NCBI GenBank assembly: GCA_027625095.1
Contig: JAQBXN010000076.1
Location: forward strand, 1 to 40,198
DNA length: 40,198 nt
Reading direction: 5' to 3'
Source of the DNA: Planctomycetota bacterium
GTDB taxonomy: Bacteria; Planctomycetota; PUPC01; JACPCR01
Position numbers and translations under genes: made by a program. Shown here one piece after another: positions 25,120 to 33,698 of this stretch (positions are counted from its first letter, which is position 1; each line of letters opens with the position of its first letter). The notes under the pieces are model-generated. The model searched no databases. It was not told the origin of the DNA and was given only the letters and a program-made list of their open reading frames with translations.

Positions 25120-26985
25120 TCATCGGCCGGTTCGGAGCCCCTCTCCATCAGGCACGACTCGATACGAGCAGTCTGGCAAGGCAAGCTGCCACTGCCCGTC
25201 CGCCGCTTCGAAGATCCAATCGTCAGTTGTGCCGCCGATACTGATGCCGAACAGGAACTCGAAGGAAATTGCCTTTCGGAATGGCGAAAAACTGCGGTAG
25301 CGGATCGTTTGGGTGACGTCTTTCCTCGTGTCCGAACACTCGTAAACGCTCACTCTTTCTACGTCACTGGTGCGCCAGCCAAAGTGGCGGTCTGGAAGAA
25401 ATGGAGTAACCGTCATGCTGATTCCGGCGTTTTCAATGATGGAGTGAACTCCCTCGCTGCGAATCTTTCCCGCGTATTGCAGCAGCCATTCTGCGTGTCG
25501 TTCACCGTCGCATTCCACCACGTCGCGGACCACGATTGTGCCTGGCTTCACGAAGAGGAGGGTCCGTACGTATTTCTTTAACAACCCCGGATAACAGGCC
25601 GAGGCGTCTCCGGAGACGATAACCGCGTCCTCCTCTTCACGGATGTCGGAGAGCATCCCCGGAAAATCAGGCCCGTGCGATTGGCCTTGTCCGTCAATGA
25701 GGAGAGTGGAGTGCCCCACAGTACCGGGGCCATCGAAATTCCAGCGGTCTCGGCTGGAGTCGAAAAAACCGAGGAAGTGAGCCTGGGGCCAGTAGGAGTG
25801 TTCAAGGACAAGGCTCTGGCCGCCGGATTCGACGACGAATGAGTTGGCGTCCAGATGCGAGTGGCCGACGTTCGAGGGCCCGCACTTAAAGCCGATGAAA
25901 GTCCCATTGGGCTCCCAACCGCTACGAAGGGTCGCCACTCCGGTTCTCGGAAAGCAGGCCAGAGTCGCAGGCGGCGTCTGATTTTTCAGCTTCGGATCGT
26001 CGCAGGCCAGGAACAGAGCTGTCTCTCCTGGTGTCCTTCGCGCCATCTCCATCCAGTCGCCTCGTCCATGCTCGACGGCAAGCATGGCGAGGGCCTCGCC
26101 ACCTCCGAAGGTATCGTCGTTGTCATTGAAGTTATAAATTCTGCCCCCCGGTGTAGCCAACATCGTGGCAAAATCTCCGGTCTTCCGCAGTGCCGGATGC
26201 TCGAAAAGATTCAGCGCTCCCTCGCTCAGCCGGCGAAGAGCCCTGGCAAAGCGGAGTCCAAGAAACAGTGTCCCGAACCAGTAGTTCACGCCCTCTGGCC
26301 AGTCTCCCTCAGGGGCAACTTTGTCGAGGGTCTGGACAACCCCCTGTGCCGCCCGGGCCAGGGCCTCACCTGATTCGGGCCAGAACTGATGGAATCCGCA
26401 CAAGGCAGTCCCCGAGTCACCGCAGGTCATGATTTTCCAATTGCTTTCGCGTTGGGGCCGAAACCACCATTCCGGTTCATCGCCCGTAGCATCCAGGAAA
26501 GGCACGAGAAACTTGTCACGCATCTGCCCTGCGAGGCATTCCGATTCCTGGTCGGAATAAATGTCGCCAAGATAGTCATGCACCAGGGCAACGTGGGCCG
26601 AGATATTGCCCATGCAATGGTCAAAAATACGGCACGCGCGGACATGAACCGGTGCCATCCAGGCTTCAGCGGTAAAGAGCGCCTCAACCCTTCTCTTCGC
26701 CCAGGCGGCAAAGGAAGGCTCACCCGTGACAGCAAAACCATCTGCCATCACGAACGCTTCCCCGCTGGAAATATAGACCTGCAAAGTATCAACCTCATCC
26801 GGCGAAGAATGCAGTAGTTCGGAACAGCGTTGGTTCACACGCTCGAGGAGGCCTTCTTTCGCTTTTGCCTTTTTCCTCACTGCTCCCAGATCGGTTCGGT
26901 CAAAAAGCAGGCCGTGCCCTTCAGGACGGTTTTCGAATGAAAAATTCATGACAGCTTCAACCATTGGGTCAGTAATTGTTTTCAT
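25120..26985 (-). CDS. Heparinase II/III-like polysaccharide lyase
   Basis: The protein has 621 residues from the ATG at 26985; a start at 27018 is in frame but would overlap the upstream methyltransferase. The N-terminal half is alpha-helical with HDYLGDIYSDQESECL and PEGDWPEGVNYWFG, the alpha/alpha toroid of heparinase II/III-like lyases. The second half has KCGPSNVGHSHLDANSFVV and ESGGQSLVLEHSYW, the His-rich region of the family's heparinase II/III domain. Such lyases cut uronic-acid polymers (heparin, alginate, ulvan and others) by beta-elimination. No signal peptide is visible, so it may act on imported oligosaccharides. Its start lies 17 bases after the methyltransferase stop on the same strand, so both are probably co-transcribed, an unusual pairing. 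Confidence 0.85.
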   Translation of the reverse strand: MKTITDPMVEAVMNFSFENRPEGHGLLFDRTDLGAVRKKAKAKEGLLERVNQRCSELLHSSPDEVDTLQVYISSGEAFVMADGFAVTGEPSFAAWAKRRVEALFTAEAWMAPVHVRACRIFDHCMGNISAHVALVHDYLGDIYSDQESECLAGQMRDKFLVPFLDATGDEPEWWFRPQRESNWKIMTCGDSGTALCGFHQFWPESGEALARAAQGVVQTLDKVAPEGDWPEGVNYWFGTLFLGLRFARALRRLSEGALNLFEHPALRKTGDFATMLATPGGRIYNFNDNDDTFGGGEALAMLAVEHGRGDWMEMARRTPGETALFLACDDPKLKNQTPPATLACFPRTGVATLRSGWEPNGTFIGFKCGPSNVGHSHLDANSFVVESGGQSLVLEHSYWPQAHFLGFFDSSRDRWNFDGPGTVGHSTLLIDGQGQSHGPDFPGMLSDIREEEDAVIVSGDASACYPGLLKKYVRTLLFVKPGTIVVRDVVECDGERHAEWLLQYAGKIRSEGVHSIIENAGISMTVTPFLPDRHFGWRTSDVERVSVYECSDTRKDVTQTIRYRSFSPFRKAISFEFLFGISIGGTTDDWIFEAADGQWQLALPDCSYRVVPDGEGLRTGR

Positions 26986-27002
26986 AGAATCGGAATACCT
27001 GT

Positions 27003-27989
27003 TCAAACAGAGTCCCAAAGCAGAGGTCCGGATTGGAGGCCGCTCTTTTTCTTTTGCTGTTCGAGCGTGTTCCGTTCCCAGAACACGCCACCTGAGTAGC
27101 CCTGGATGGAGCTGTCCGCCTCCGCCATTTCGAGTCGCTTTTCCACCAGGCAGCAGTAAGTCTCATCCAGTTCGATACCGAAGAATCGGCGACCAAGTTT
27201 GCGTGAAACCACGGCAGTTGTCCCTGAGCCAAGAAATGGATCGAAGACGACATCGCCTTCGTTCGAGCTTGCCAGGATGACCTTGGCTAGAAGTTTTTCC
27301 GGCTTCTGCGTGGGGTGTTCAGTATTTTCAGGCATCGACCAGAATGGCACGGAGAGATCGTTCCAGAGATTCGAAGGATGCGTCAGGCGGGTCTGGCCAT
27401 CCGCACCTTCATCCCAATCCTTTGGGACGCCATCCACCCGATACGGCGCGATCACTCGGCGACGGAGCTTCACCGCCTCGACATTGAATACGTAATCATT
27501 GGAGGAGGTACAGAACCAGATGTCTTCAGAGCTGTTCTTCCAGTTCGTGAGGCTGCCGCGTCCTTTCTCACGTTCCCAGGTAATCCGGTTTCGGATAGTG
27601 AAATACCGGCTGGCTACGCGATGGATGGAAGACGAGGTCAACCAATCACCGCAAATATAAATGCTGCCAGTGTCCTTCAGTATGCCGAGCAAGTGATGCA
27701 TCCAGGTTTCCAGCCATGCTTCATACTCTTCGGGTTCGACTCTCTTGAATTTCCGCTCGTTGAATTTCTTCGAAAGATTGTAGGGAGGGTCAACAAAGAT
27801 CAGGTCAGCCGAGTTTTCGGGCATGAGTGGGAGCGCTTCAAGAGTGTCCTGGCAGATGGTCCGTCCAAGGATTGCCTCGAGCGTGGCGGGGGCGTCAAGG
27901 TTCAGCAGGCGGCTGTGATAATGATCACGCTCGCTTTCGGTAAGCTCTATGGTCTTGTTGCGCGGAGCACGTTTCTTTGGGCTTGGCAT
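27003..27989 (-). CDS. Beta-class DNA methyltransferase (N6-adenine or N4-cytosine), orphan
   Basis: The protein has 328 residues. Motif IV is DPPYNL (D67-Y70) and motif I is DPFLGSGTT (250-258); motif IV before motif I is the order of the beta class. HPTQKPEKLLAKVI just before motif I and FFGIELDETYCCLVEKRL after it complete the cofactor site. DPPY points to adenine-N6 or cytosine-N4 methylation. No restriction endonuclease gene is visible near it, so it is an orphan that may mark the genome for regulation, or the remnant of a restriction system. It begins divergently from the PhyH gene, 141 bases away, and is followed by the polysaccharide lyase 17 bases later. Target sequence cannot be inferred. 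Confidence 0.9.
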   Translation of the reverse strand: MPSPKKRAPRNKTIELTESERDHYHSRLLNLDAPATLEAILGRTICQDTLEALPLMPENSADLIFVDPPYNLSKKFNERKFKRVEPEEYEAWLETWMHHLLGILKDTGSIYICGDWLTSSSIHRVASRYFTIRNRITWEREKGRGSLTNWKNSSEDIWFCTSSNDYVFNVEAVKLRRRVIAPYRVDGVPKDWDEGADGQTRLTHPSNLWNDLSVPFWSMPENTEHPTQKPEKLLAKVILASSNEGDVVFDPFLGSGTTAVVSRKLGRRFFGIELDETYCCLVEKRLEMAEADSSIQGYSGGVFWERNTLEQQKKKSGLQSGPLLWDSV

Positions 27990-28130
27990 GGCTTAATCAA
28001 ACTACACGAGCGAAGTCATTAATCCAACGGAACTGGAAACGCGCTCCCAGGAAGAAGCTGATGGACTTTGCTCTGGGGCGCGATTACAGAGGACAACCAT
28101 GAAAACTTCAGACTGTGAACATGGTCAGGA

Positions 28131-28904
28131 ATGAAAATATCTCCGGAAGAAATCGAAAATCAGGAGCTTACGGACGAGCACTTCGAGTCCGCTGTCCAGC
28201 AGATTCGCGGCAACGGCTACGTGGTGTTTGAAAATGTGATAGAGGCCGGATTGTTGAAGGAACTGCGCGAGGAATTCGCAGCCCTGTTCCTTGATTACAT
28301 CTCAAAGACCGATTCCAATCGCGGCCCGGGCAGGTATCAAATGCACCTTCCCTTCCGGCTGCCGTTCTGCCAGGAAAGCGTGATCGCCAATCCCGTTGTG
28401 CTGCCCGTAATCAAGAGCCTGCTCAATGAAGACTGTATCTGCCACTACTTCGCTTCTGATACACCTCTCCCGGGATCGGAGTATCAGAGGGTGCACATGG
28501 ATATCCAGCATCTGTTTCCGGACATACCTCATCAGCCATTGCCGGCCTACGGTCTGGTGTTGAATCTGCCTCTGGTTGATTTCACCGAACAGAATGGGGC
28601 GGTCGAAGTCTGGCCCGGCGGCTCGCACTTGATCGCGCCGGGCGTAGACATCTTGAAACTGGCGGAAAAGATGCACTCTGAACGCCTGCTCATGCCGGCC
28701 GGATCGCTGCTGCTGCGAGATATGCGATTGTGGCATCGAGGCACGCCGAATCAGTCAGACGAGCCGCGCCCGAATCTGGCATTCATTTATGCAAGGCATT
28801 GGCTGCGGACGACTTATCCGAAAATATCCATTCCTCAGAAGACCTATGATGAACTGTCTGAGAATGCCCAGAGACTGTTTCGGATGGAAGCGCTCGAAGG
28901 ATAG
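28131..28904 (+). CDS. Phytanoyl-CoA dioxygenase (PhyH) family oxygenase
   Basis: The protein has 257 residues. It shows the Fe(II)/2-oxoglutarate facial triad of the PhyH family: H122-x-D124 in VHMDIQH and distal H202 in LWHRGTPNQ, with R213 in RPNLAFIYARHW as likely 2-oxoglutarate anchor. The NGAVEVWPGGSH stretch (the usual NG-x-x-x-x-PGSH motif) lies between them. Family members hydroxylate diverse small molecules, including fatty acyl-CoAs, ectoine and natural products. PVC bacteria have many of unknown substrate. It stands between the divergent methyltransferase and the large coiled-coil gene 99 bases downstream, with which it may share a transcript. Confidence 0.9.
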   Translation: MKISPEEIENQELTDEHFESAVQQIRGNGYVVFENVIEAGLLKELREEFAALFLDYISKTDSNRGPGRYQMHLPFRLPFCQESVIANPVVLPVIKSLLNEDCICHYFASDTPLPGSEYQRVHMDIQHLFPDIPHQPLPAYGLVLNLPLVDFTEQNGAVEVWPGGSHLIAPGVDILKLAEKMHSERLLMPAGSLLLRDMRLWHRGTPNQSDEPRPNLAFIYARHWLRTTYPKISIPQKTYDELSENAQRLFRMEALEG

Positions 28905-29003
28905 AAAAGCTCCGCGTTCAGCAAGTTTGCTCAATCCAACAGGCTGATTCCGGGGGCCTCTTTCAGAGAGGCACGCCAGAGAATCGACGATACACTGCCC
29001 GGC

Positions 29004-32000
29004 ATGCAAAACGATCCACTCATCCCGCCTGCCGCACCTCTTTCGCCGCACCTCTTCAAATCGCTTGTGATTCATGTGATCGCGTTCGCCGTGATCTTTT
29101 TTCTGCTGGCCCGGGAGCGACATGCGATTGTCCAGCAGGAACAGGCGGTAATCGATGACATCCGTGCTCAGGAACAGCGGTTGGAGAAAGCCGCACAGAA
29201 CGCGCAGGAACAGGCGGTCAAGGAGATGCTGAGGAATCAGCTCAAGGCGGAGTTCGATACCCTGATCGAAGATGAGCTGAGTGATCCGGCGGATGAAGAA
29301 CTCTCTTCGGACATCTTTCAGGATATAGACGCCAGGATTGAAACTCTCGGAGACCTCAGTCAGCTCACCGCCGAGGAGATCGATGCGCTGCTCAAACAAC
29401 TTCGCAACGCAGCCTTCGAAAAGATGATGATGAATCTCGAAGCAATGCAGAAGGAAATGCTGCTGGCGCAGGTTCGACAGTACGTCCGGAGCGACGTGGC
29501 CCCTCAGATCAAGAATCGCATCGAATACGAGATTCGGAATCGGACGGGAGAAACCATAAAGAAGGAAGCAGAGGCAAAGTCATGGGAAACGCGAAAGGAA
29601 CGCCTTGCCGATGCAAAAGAAGAGGTTCAAAAGGCAGTAAAGGAATTGCAGGATCTGAAGGATGCTGAAACGGAAGTATCTGCTCCGGCCGCCGAATCAG
29701 ACTTTGCCAAGGCCGCACACGAGCAGATGGAAGCGGCCACCCAAGCCCCCAAAGCTGCTGAAGCAGTCAAGCACGCTCTGAAAACGGTTGAGAAACAGAG
29801 CCCTCAACTGGCCGAATCAGCAAAGAAGCTGCAGAAAGATAATCGTAGCGCTGAGACTGCCGGAATGATCCAGAGCGCGCAGAAGGCCATCGAGTCCGAG
29901 GACAAGAAGAGCACTCAGACGGAAGTCAGCAAAGTAATCAGGAACATCGACCAACAGATTCGAGAGCTTGAAGGCGTCGCCCAGCGCCTGGATTCAGAAG
30001 CCCGCAGCCATCCCGCAGATGAGATTCAAAAGGCAGTGGTCGCCGAAGCCCTTCAGAAGATCGAGAAACAAATCCACGACGAGGTAAAGGAACGCGTCAA
30101 GGATAAAGCCATCCCCATCGCCGCAGAGAAGATTACCCACGCGGTGGAAAAGGATCTGACAAGGCTTCATCTGAATCAGGATGAGTTCAAGGATTCATTG
30201 AAGAAGGACATCTCCAGGGCGATCGAGGAAGAACTGACCAGGACACCAGTCGATGCCCAATCAGCGCTCTCACGCACCAGAGATGCGTTCGATGCCCTCG
30301 ACCTGAAACACATTGAAGAAGCTCGGCAGGCACTTTCGAAAGTCATCAAGAAATTTGAGGCAACCCAAACCGAACAGAATGAGATCAAAGAGGCAGCGGA
30401 TAAAGATGACGCCGGCACTCATACCGAGCATCAGCGAGAACTTGCCCTCCGCATTGGTGAGGAACACAACGAAGCACTCAATGCCCTTGCCGGTGCAAGA
30501 AGCGTCACCTACACCGTTGACCGGGACATCGACAAGGCCGTGACCGCCATCGAGCGCAGTCCGGCAGAGCAAAAAGCGAATGAGGCAGAAGAGCTTCTCA
30601 AGACCGGTGAACACGCGCAGGCCCAGACGAAAGCGGAAGAGGTGTCAAAACACATCGAGAATTCCGCGAACGAATTGAAAGCAGTCGAAGCCCAGCTCGC
30701 GAATGAAGCGGAAGCCGCAGGCCAGATGGCCGAAGCCATGAAGCGACTGAAAGAGCTGTCAGGTGACGAGATCGATGCCGCGGCCAAAGAAGTCTCAAGT
30801 GCGCTGGCTCAGACTGCTCACGAACACCTTCCGGGTGAGATCGAGCGTGGTGCGAATGCGGTCAAAGTGCAGAGCCCTCTCGGCTCAGATACATCTGAGG
30901 CTCTGGGTGAGGTGACCGGGCTGAAAGCAAAACTGATGCAGGTTTCCGAAAACCTGGCCGAGGGCCGCGGCCTGGGTCTCGGTCAGCTTCCAACCGCCGG
31001 GCCTCCAAGTGGGGGCATGAGCCCCGCTCCCGGCGTGGGTCTCGGATACGGTCCGTACGGACTCGGCATGGGAGGAAATTGGCACGAACTCTTCCGTTTC
31101 AATCGTGAGGCATACGAAGAATTCATTAAAGACCTTAGAGACCGGATCAACCCAACAAATTTCTACAGTGACATAAATGAGGACAGCGGCCCCGAATCGA
31201 CCGCCACTGAGACCGATGCCCTCGGCCCTGCTCGTATCTTCGTGGAGGAAGTGTTGGTCGAAGAAACGGTATCTGAGCCAGCCAGAAAAAGAGTCGTTCC
31301 CGAACCGACATTCAAAACCAAAGCCTTCGGCGCGGCAGCAATGGTCGAAACTCCTATCACCATCGATGGCGACCTTTCCGACTGGGGTGAGCTCAGACAT
31401 CCTATCCAGTTGATGTATCAAGGGCATAGCCCGAACAAGATCGAAAACGGCCCCAGAGTTTACATGCGCTGGGATCCTGAAGGGCTCTATTTCTGTTACA
31501 GAATTCTCGACCCGACCGGCATCCAGAAATACCAACGGGACGCCTGGATGGGCGACGGTTTTGAAGCGTGGGTCGACATGGACAACAGCCGGCTCGAATT
31601 CATGGAGACGAGCAAGACGTCCCATCAGTTTTGCTTCATGCCGTTCGGCCTGATCGGCAATCCCCAATCTACTTTTTCTGAGGTCGGACGAGGACATAGA
31701 GGGCTGAGTCACTATACGAACTATGTAGACAGCAAAAGGCAGAAGGGCTATTCCGCGGGCAAAGTCATTCCGGGCGGTTATCAAATCGAGGCATTCGTTC
31801 ATCGCCGGGCGCTTGCCAAAACAAGCCTTATTCCCGGCCGTTACCTGGCCATGAACTTTTCAATCAACCTCACAAAAGAGCGGAAAGATCAGATTCAATG
31901 GTCGGCAACCAAAGAGATTCTGTCCTTCAACAAACCCGATACCTGGGGTGACCTGCTACTCCTTGGCTCAGATGGGAGGGCGCGGCTTACCGCCATCCGG

Positions 32001-32363
32001 ACTGATAAGGGCCGTGAAGGTATCGTGCCCGGTGATGTGCTGGCGTTTGAAGTGACGGATAAAGACATGAATCTGAACCCCTACAAACTGGACCGAGTCT
32101 CCGCAGAATTGCGAGTGAAAAGTACCGGAATCTCGTTATTCGTGGTGCTGAAAGAGACGGCCAACAATTCAGGGATTTTCAGCGGCTCGTTGGATACTCA
32201 ACAGTACTTCAAGCCTATCAGACAAGGCACACTCAACCTCAGGAGTGGCGACACGGTGCAACTCGTTTACCATGACGTTCGAATGGAATTTGGTGAAAAA
32301 GATCGTAAAGCATTAGCAGAGCTGGGTATAGGTTACCCAATGGTTCGTATCGGGAAGAACTGA
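29004..32363 (+). CDS. Membrane-anchored coiled-coil protein with CBM9-like domain
   Basis: The protein has 1119 residues. A single hydrophobic segment (about residues 18-37, VIHVIAFAVIFFLL) follows a proline-rich start. From about 40 to 650 it is charged and rich in Ala, Glu, Lys and Gln with heptad character, so a very long coiled coil or helical bundle is expected. A Gly/Pro-rich linker (about 655-690, GPPSGGMSPAPGVGLG) follows. Residues about 783-990 are a CBM9/DOMON-like beta-sandwich that starts with ITIDGDLSDWGEL and includes YMRWDPEGLYFCYRI and AWMGDGFEAWVDMDNS. The last 120 residues are a further beta domain (KETANNSGIFSGSLDT). CBM9-type domains bind sugar chain ends. The topology is ambiguous: Arg residues follow the membrane segment. 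The protein may project a sugar-binding domain from the cell surface, but its function is unknown. Confidence 0.8.
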   Translation: MQNDPLIPPAAPLSPHLFKSLVIHVIAFAVIFFLLARERHAIVQQEQAVIDDIRAQEQRLEKAAQNAQEQAVKEMLRNQLKAEFDTLIEDELSDPADEELSSDIFQDIDARIETLGDLSQLTAEEIDALLKQLRNAAFEKMMMNLEAMQKEMLLAQVRQYVRSDVAPQIKNRIEYEIRNRTGETIKKEAEAKSWETRKERLADAKEEVQKAVKELQDLKDAETEVSAPAAESDFAKAAHEQMEAATQAPKAAEAVKHALKTVEKQSPQLAESAKKLQKDNRSAETAGMIQSAQKAIESEDKKSTQTEVSKVIRNIDQQIRELEGVAQRLDSEARSHPADEIQKAVVAEALQKIEKQIHDEVKERVKDKAIPIAAEKITHAVEKDLTRLHLNQDEFKDSLKKDISRAIEEELTRTPVDAQSALSRTRDAFDALDLKHIEEARQALSKVIKKFEATQTEQNEIKEAADKDDAGTHTEHQRELALRIGEEHNEALNALAGARSVTYTVDRDIDKAVTAIERSPAEQKANEAEELLKTGEHAQAQTKAEEVSKHIENSANELKAVEAQLANEAEAAGQMAEAMKRLKELSGDEIDAAAKEVSSALAQTAHEHLPGEIERGANAVKVQSPLGSDTSEALGEVTGLKAKLMQVSENLAEGRGLGLGQLPTAGPPSGGMSPAPGVGLGYGPYGLGMGGNWHELFRFNREAYEEFIKDLRDRINPTNFYSDINEDSGPESTATETDALGPARIFVEEVLVEETVSEPARKRVVPEPTFKTKAFGAAAMVETPITIDGDLSDWGELRHPIQLMYQGHSPNKIENGPRVYMRWDPEGLYFCYRILDPTGIQKYQRDAWMGDGFEAWVDMDNSRLEFMETSKTSHQFCFMPFGLIGNPQSTFSEVGRGHRGLSHYTNYVDSKRQKGYSAGKVIPGGYQIEAFVHRRALAKTSLIPGRYLAMNFSINLTKERKDQIQWSATKEILSFNKPDTWGDLLLLGSDGRARLTAIRTDKGREGIVPGDVLAFEVTDKDMNLNPYKLDRVSAELRVKSTGISLFVVLKETANNSGIFSGSLDTQQYFKPIRQGTLNLRSGDTVQLVYHDVRMEFGEKDRKALAELGIGYPMVRIGKN

Positions 32364-32606
32364 AAGCCCCGAGTGAGCAGAATATTCGGCATCCAATAAT
32401 CTATATTTTGGTCCGGAACCATTGATAGATTAAGGATGCGAGACTACCTTTGATCCCCTACAATCCGCGCCAACTTGAGGGATTCAGGTAAGCAAATTAT
32501 AAAAACCAGTGAGAGGCAGGGCCTAGCAGGAACATTTCTGACGGGCTCATTCAATTTCGTTACAAACCTGCAATTCGGATACACCATGTCCCAGCCAGGA
32601 CTCAAC

Positions 32607-32612
32607 GGAGGT
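32607..32612 (+). promoter_or_regulatory. Ribosome binding site that decides a TTG start
   Basis: GGAGGT lies four bases before the TTG at 32617. No ATG is suitably placed: the next in-frame ATG is 16 codons inside and lacks such a site. This supports TTG as the desaturase start. Confidence 0.7.
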
Positions 32613-32616
32613 AATT

Positions 32617-33507
32617 TTGTCTAATTCAGAAATCGAGAAGTCGCAGCTATCAGATTCGCCAGATATGGATCTGCCGGAGACTGACGAGCAGCGGCATTTC
32701 TGGACTCAGGTAAACAGTGTTGTCTTTCTGGGGCTCCACATCAGTTGCTTTGCTGCGATATGGACAGGAGTGGACCCCACCGCCATCATCCTCTGTCTTG
32801 TGCTGTACTTCGTTCGGATGTGGGCCATCACGGGTGGTTACCATCGATATTTTGCACATCGCTCGTACAAGACCAGCCGGGCCTTTCAATTCGTACTGGC
32901 CCTGATAGGCTCATCGGCATCCCAGAAAGGTGTGCTCTGGTGGGCCGCTCATCATCGCCATCATCATGATCATTCGGATTTGGAGGCTGACCTGCATTCT
33001 CCGCGCCGCGATGGTTTCTGGTGGTCGCACATGGGTTGGATTCTTTCCAGCGAATACCTCGATACACGCTACGACCGGGTAAAAGACCTGACCAAATACC
33101 CGGAACTTCGCTGGCTCAATAAGAACCACCTCGTGCCGGTTATTTCACTAGCCGTAATCTGCTGGCTGATTGGAAGCTGGTCGGGGCTGGTATGGGGTTT
33201 CTGCGTCAGCACAGTCCTCTGCTCTCACGTAACCTTCAGTATCAATTCCCTGACGCACATGTTTGGCCACCGACGTTATGAGACCACCGACGACAGCCGA
33301 AATCACTGGTTGCTCGCACTTATGACCCTCGGCGAAGGCTGGCATAACAATCATCACTACTACCAGACCTCGGCCCGACAGGGCTTTTACTGGTGGGAGA
33401 TTGATATCACTTACTACACCCTCGTGGTGCTGAACTGGTTCGGCATCATCTGGGACCTGCAATCCCCATCGGCAAGAGTCATGAACTCTAGTCGGATGGT
33501 CAGGTAA
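32617..33507 (+). CDS. Membrane fatty-acid desaturase (acyl-CoA delta-9 type)
   Basis: The protein has 296 residues from the TTG at 32617. The three histidine boxes of membrane di-iron desaturases are intact: HRYFAHR, HRHHHDHSD and EGWHNNHHYY. Two pairs of hydrophobic segments flank them. The spacing and the WWAAHHRHHHDHSDLEADLHSP context match the acyl-CoA delta-9 desaturase family (DesC/OLE1 type), which makes monounsaturated fatty acids for membrane lipids. The gene is a single unit closed by a clear intrinsic terminator. A lone strong SD and terminator fit independent regulation, for example by temperature, but nothing in the sequence shows this. Confidence 0.93.
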   Translation: MSNSEIEKSQLSDSPDMDLPETDEQRHFWTQVNSVVFLGLHISCFAAIWTGVDPTAIILCLVLYFVRMWAITGGYHRYFAHRSYKTSRAFQFVLALIGSSASQKGVLWWAAHHRHHHDHSDLEADLHSPRRDGFWWSHMGWILSSEYLDTRYDRVKDLTKYPELRWLNKNHLVPVISLAVICWLIGSWSGLVWGFCVSTVLCSHVTFSINSLTHMFGHRRYETTDDSRNHWLLALMTLGEGWHNNHHYYQTSARQGFYWWEIDITYYTLVVLNWFGIIWDLQSPSARVMNSSRMVR

Positions 33508-33532
33508 AAGAACAAAAGACACAGGTCTTAAG

Positions 33533-33567
33533 AAAGCCGTAAGTCAGAAGACTTACGGCTTTTTTTG
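33533..33567 (+). terminator. Rho-independent terminator of the desaturase gene
   Basis: GCCGTAAGTC (33536-33545) and GACTTACGGC (33550-33559) form a perfect 10-bp stem around AGAA, preceded by AAA and followed by a run of eight T. It starts 26 bases after the desaturase stop. The A-rich left flank makes it a possible bidirectional terminator that would also stop transcripts from the converging Gfo/Idh gene. Confidence 0.92.
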
Positions 33568-33607
33568 TTCTGGCCTTTGACGACTGGTGAAGCCTCCCCC
33601 GGCCGCC

Positions 33608-33660
33608 CGTGGCTGCGCATTTCTGAGCGCAGAACCTGCCTTCAGCAGAAGGTAGCCACG
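33608..33660. repeat. Three-way-junction palindrome
   Basis: The outer stem CGTGGCT (33608-33614) pairs with AGCCACG (33654-33660). It encloses TGCGC/GCGCA (33614-33618 with 33627-33631) and CCTTC-AGCA-GAAGG (33639-33652). This is the same plan as the element at 10106-10161 but with different sequence. It lies between the desaturase terminator and the 3' end of the Gfo/Idh gene. Confidence 0.55.
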
Positions 33661-33698
33661 CGGCTCAGGCTGGGCTCATCTCTCCTGGACAGTCAGCC

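Noticed and set aside
30885..31802. Open frame of 305 codons on the minus strand inside the coiled-coil/CBM9-like gene
   Set aside because: Antisense to a clear gene, no motif or ribosome binding site; a product of codon bias.
32398..32431. AATCTAT/ATAGATT inverted repeat after the coiled-coil gene as a terminator
   Set aside because: The stem is AT-rich and short, the inner pairing is weak and no T-run follows, so it is not supported as a terminator.
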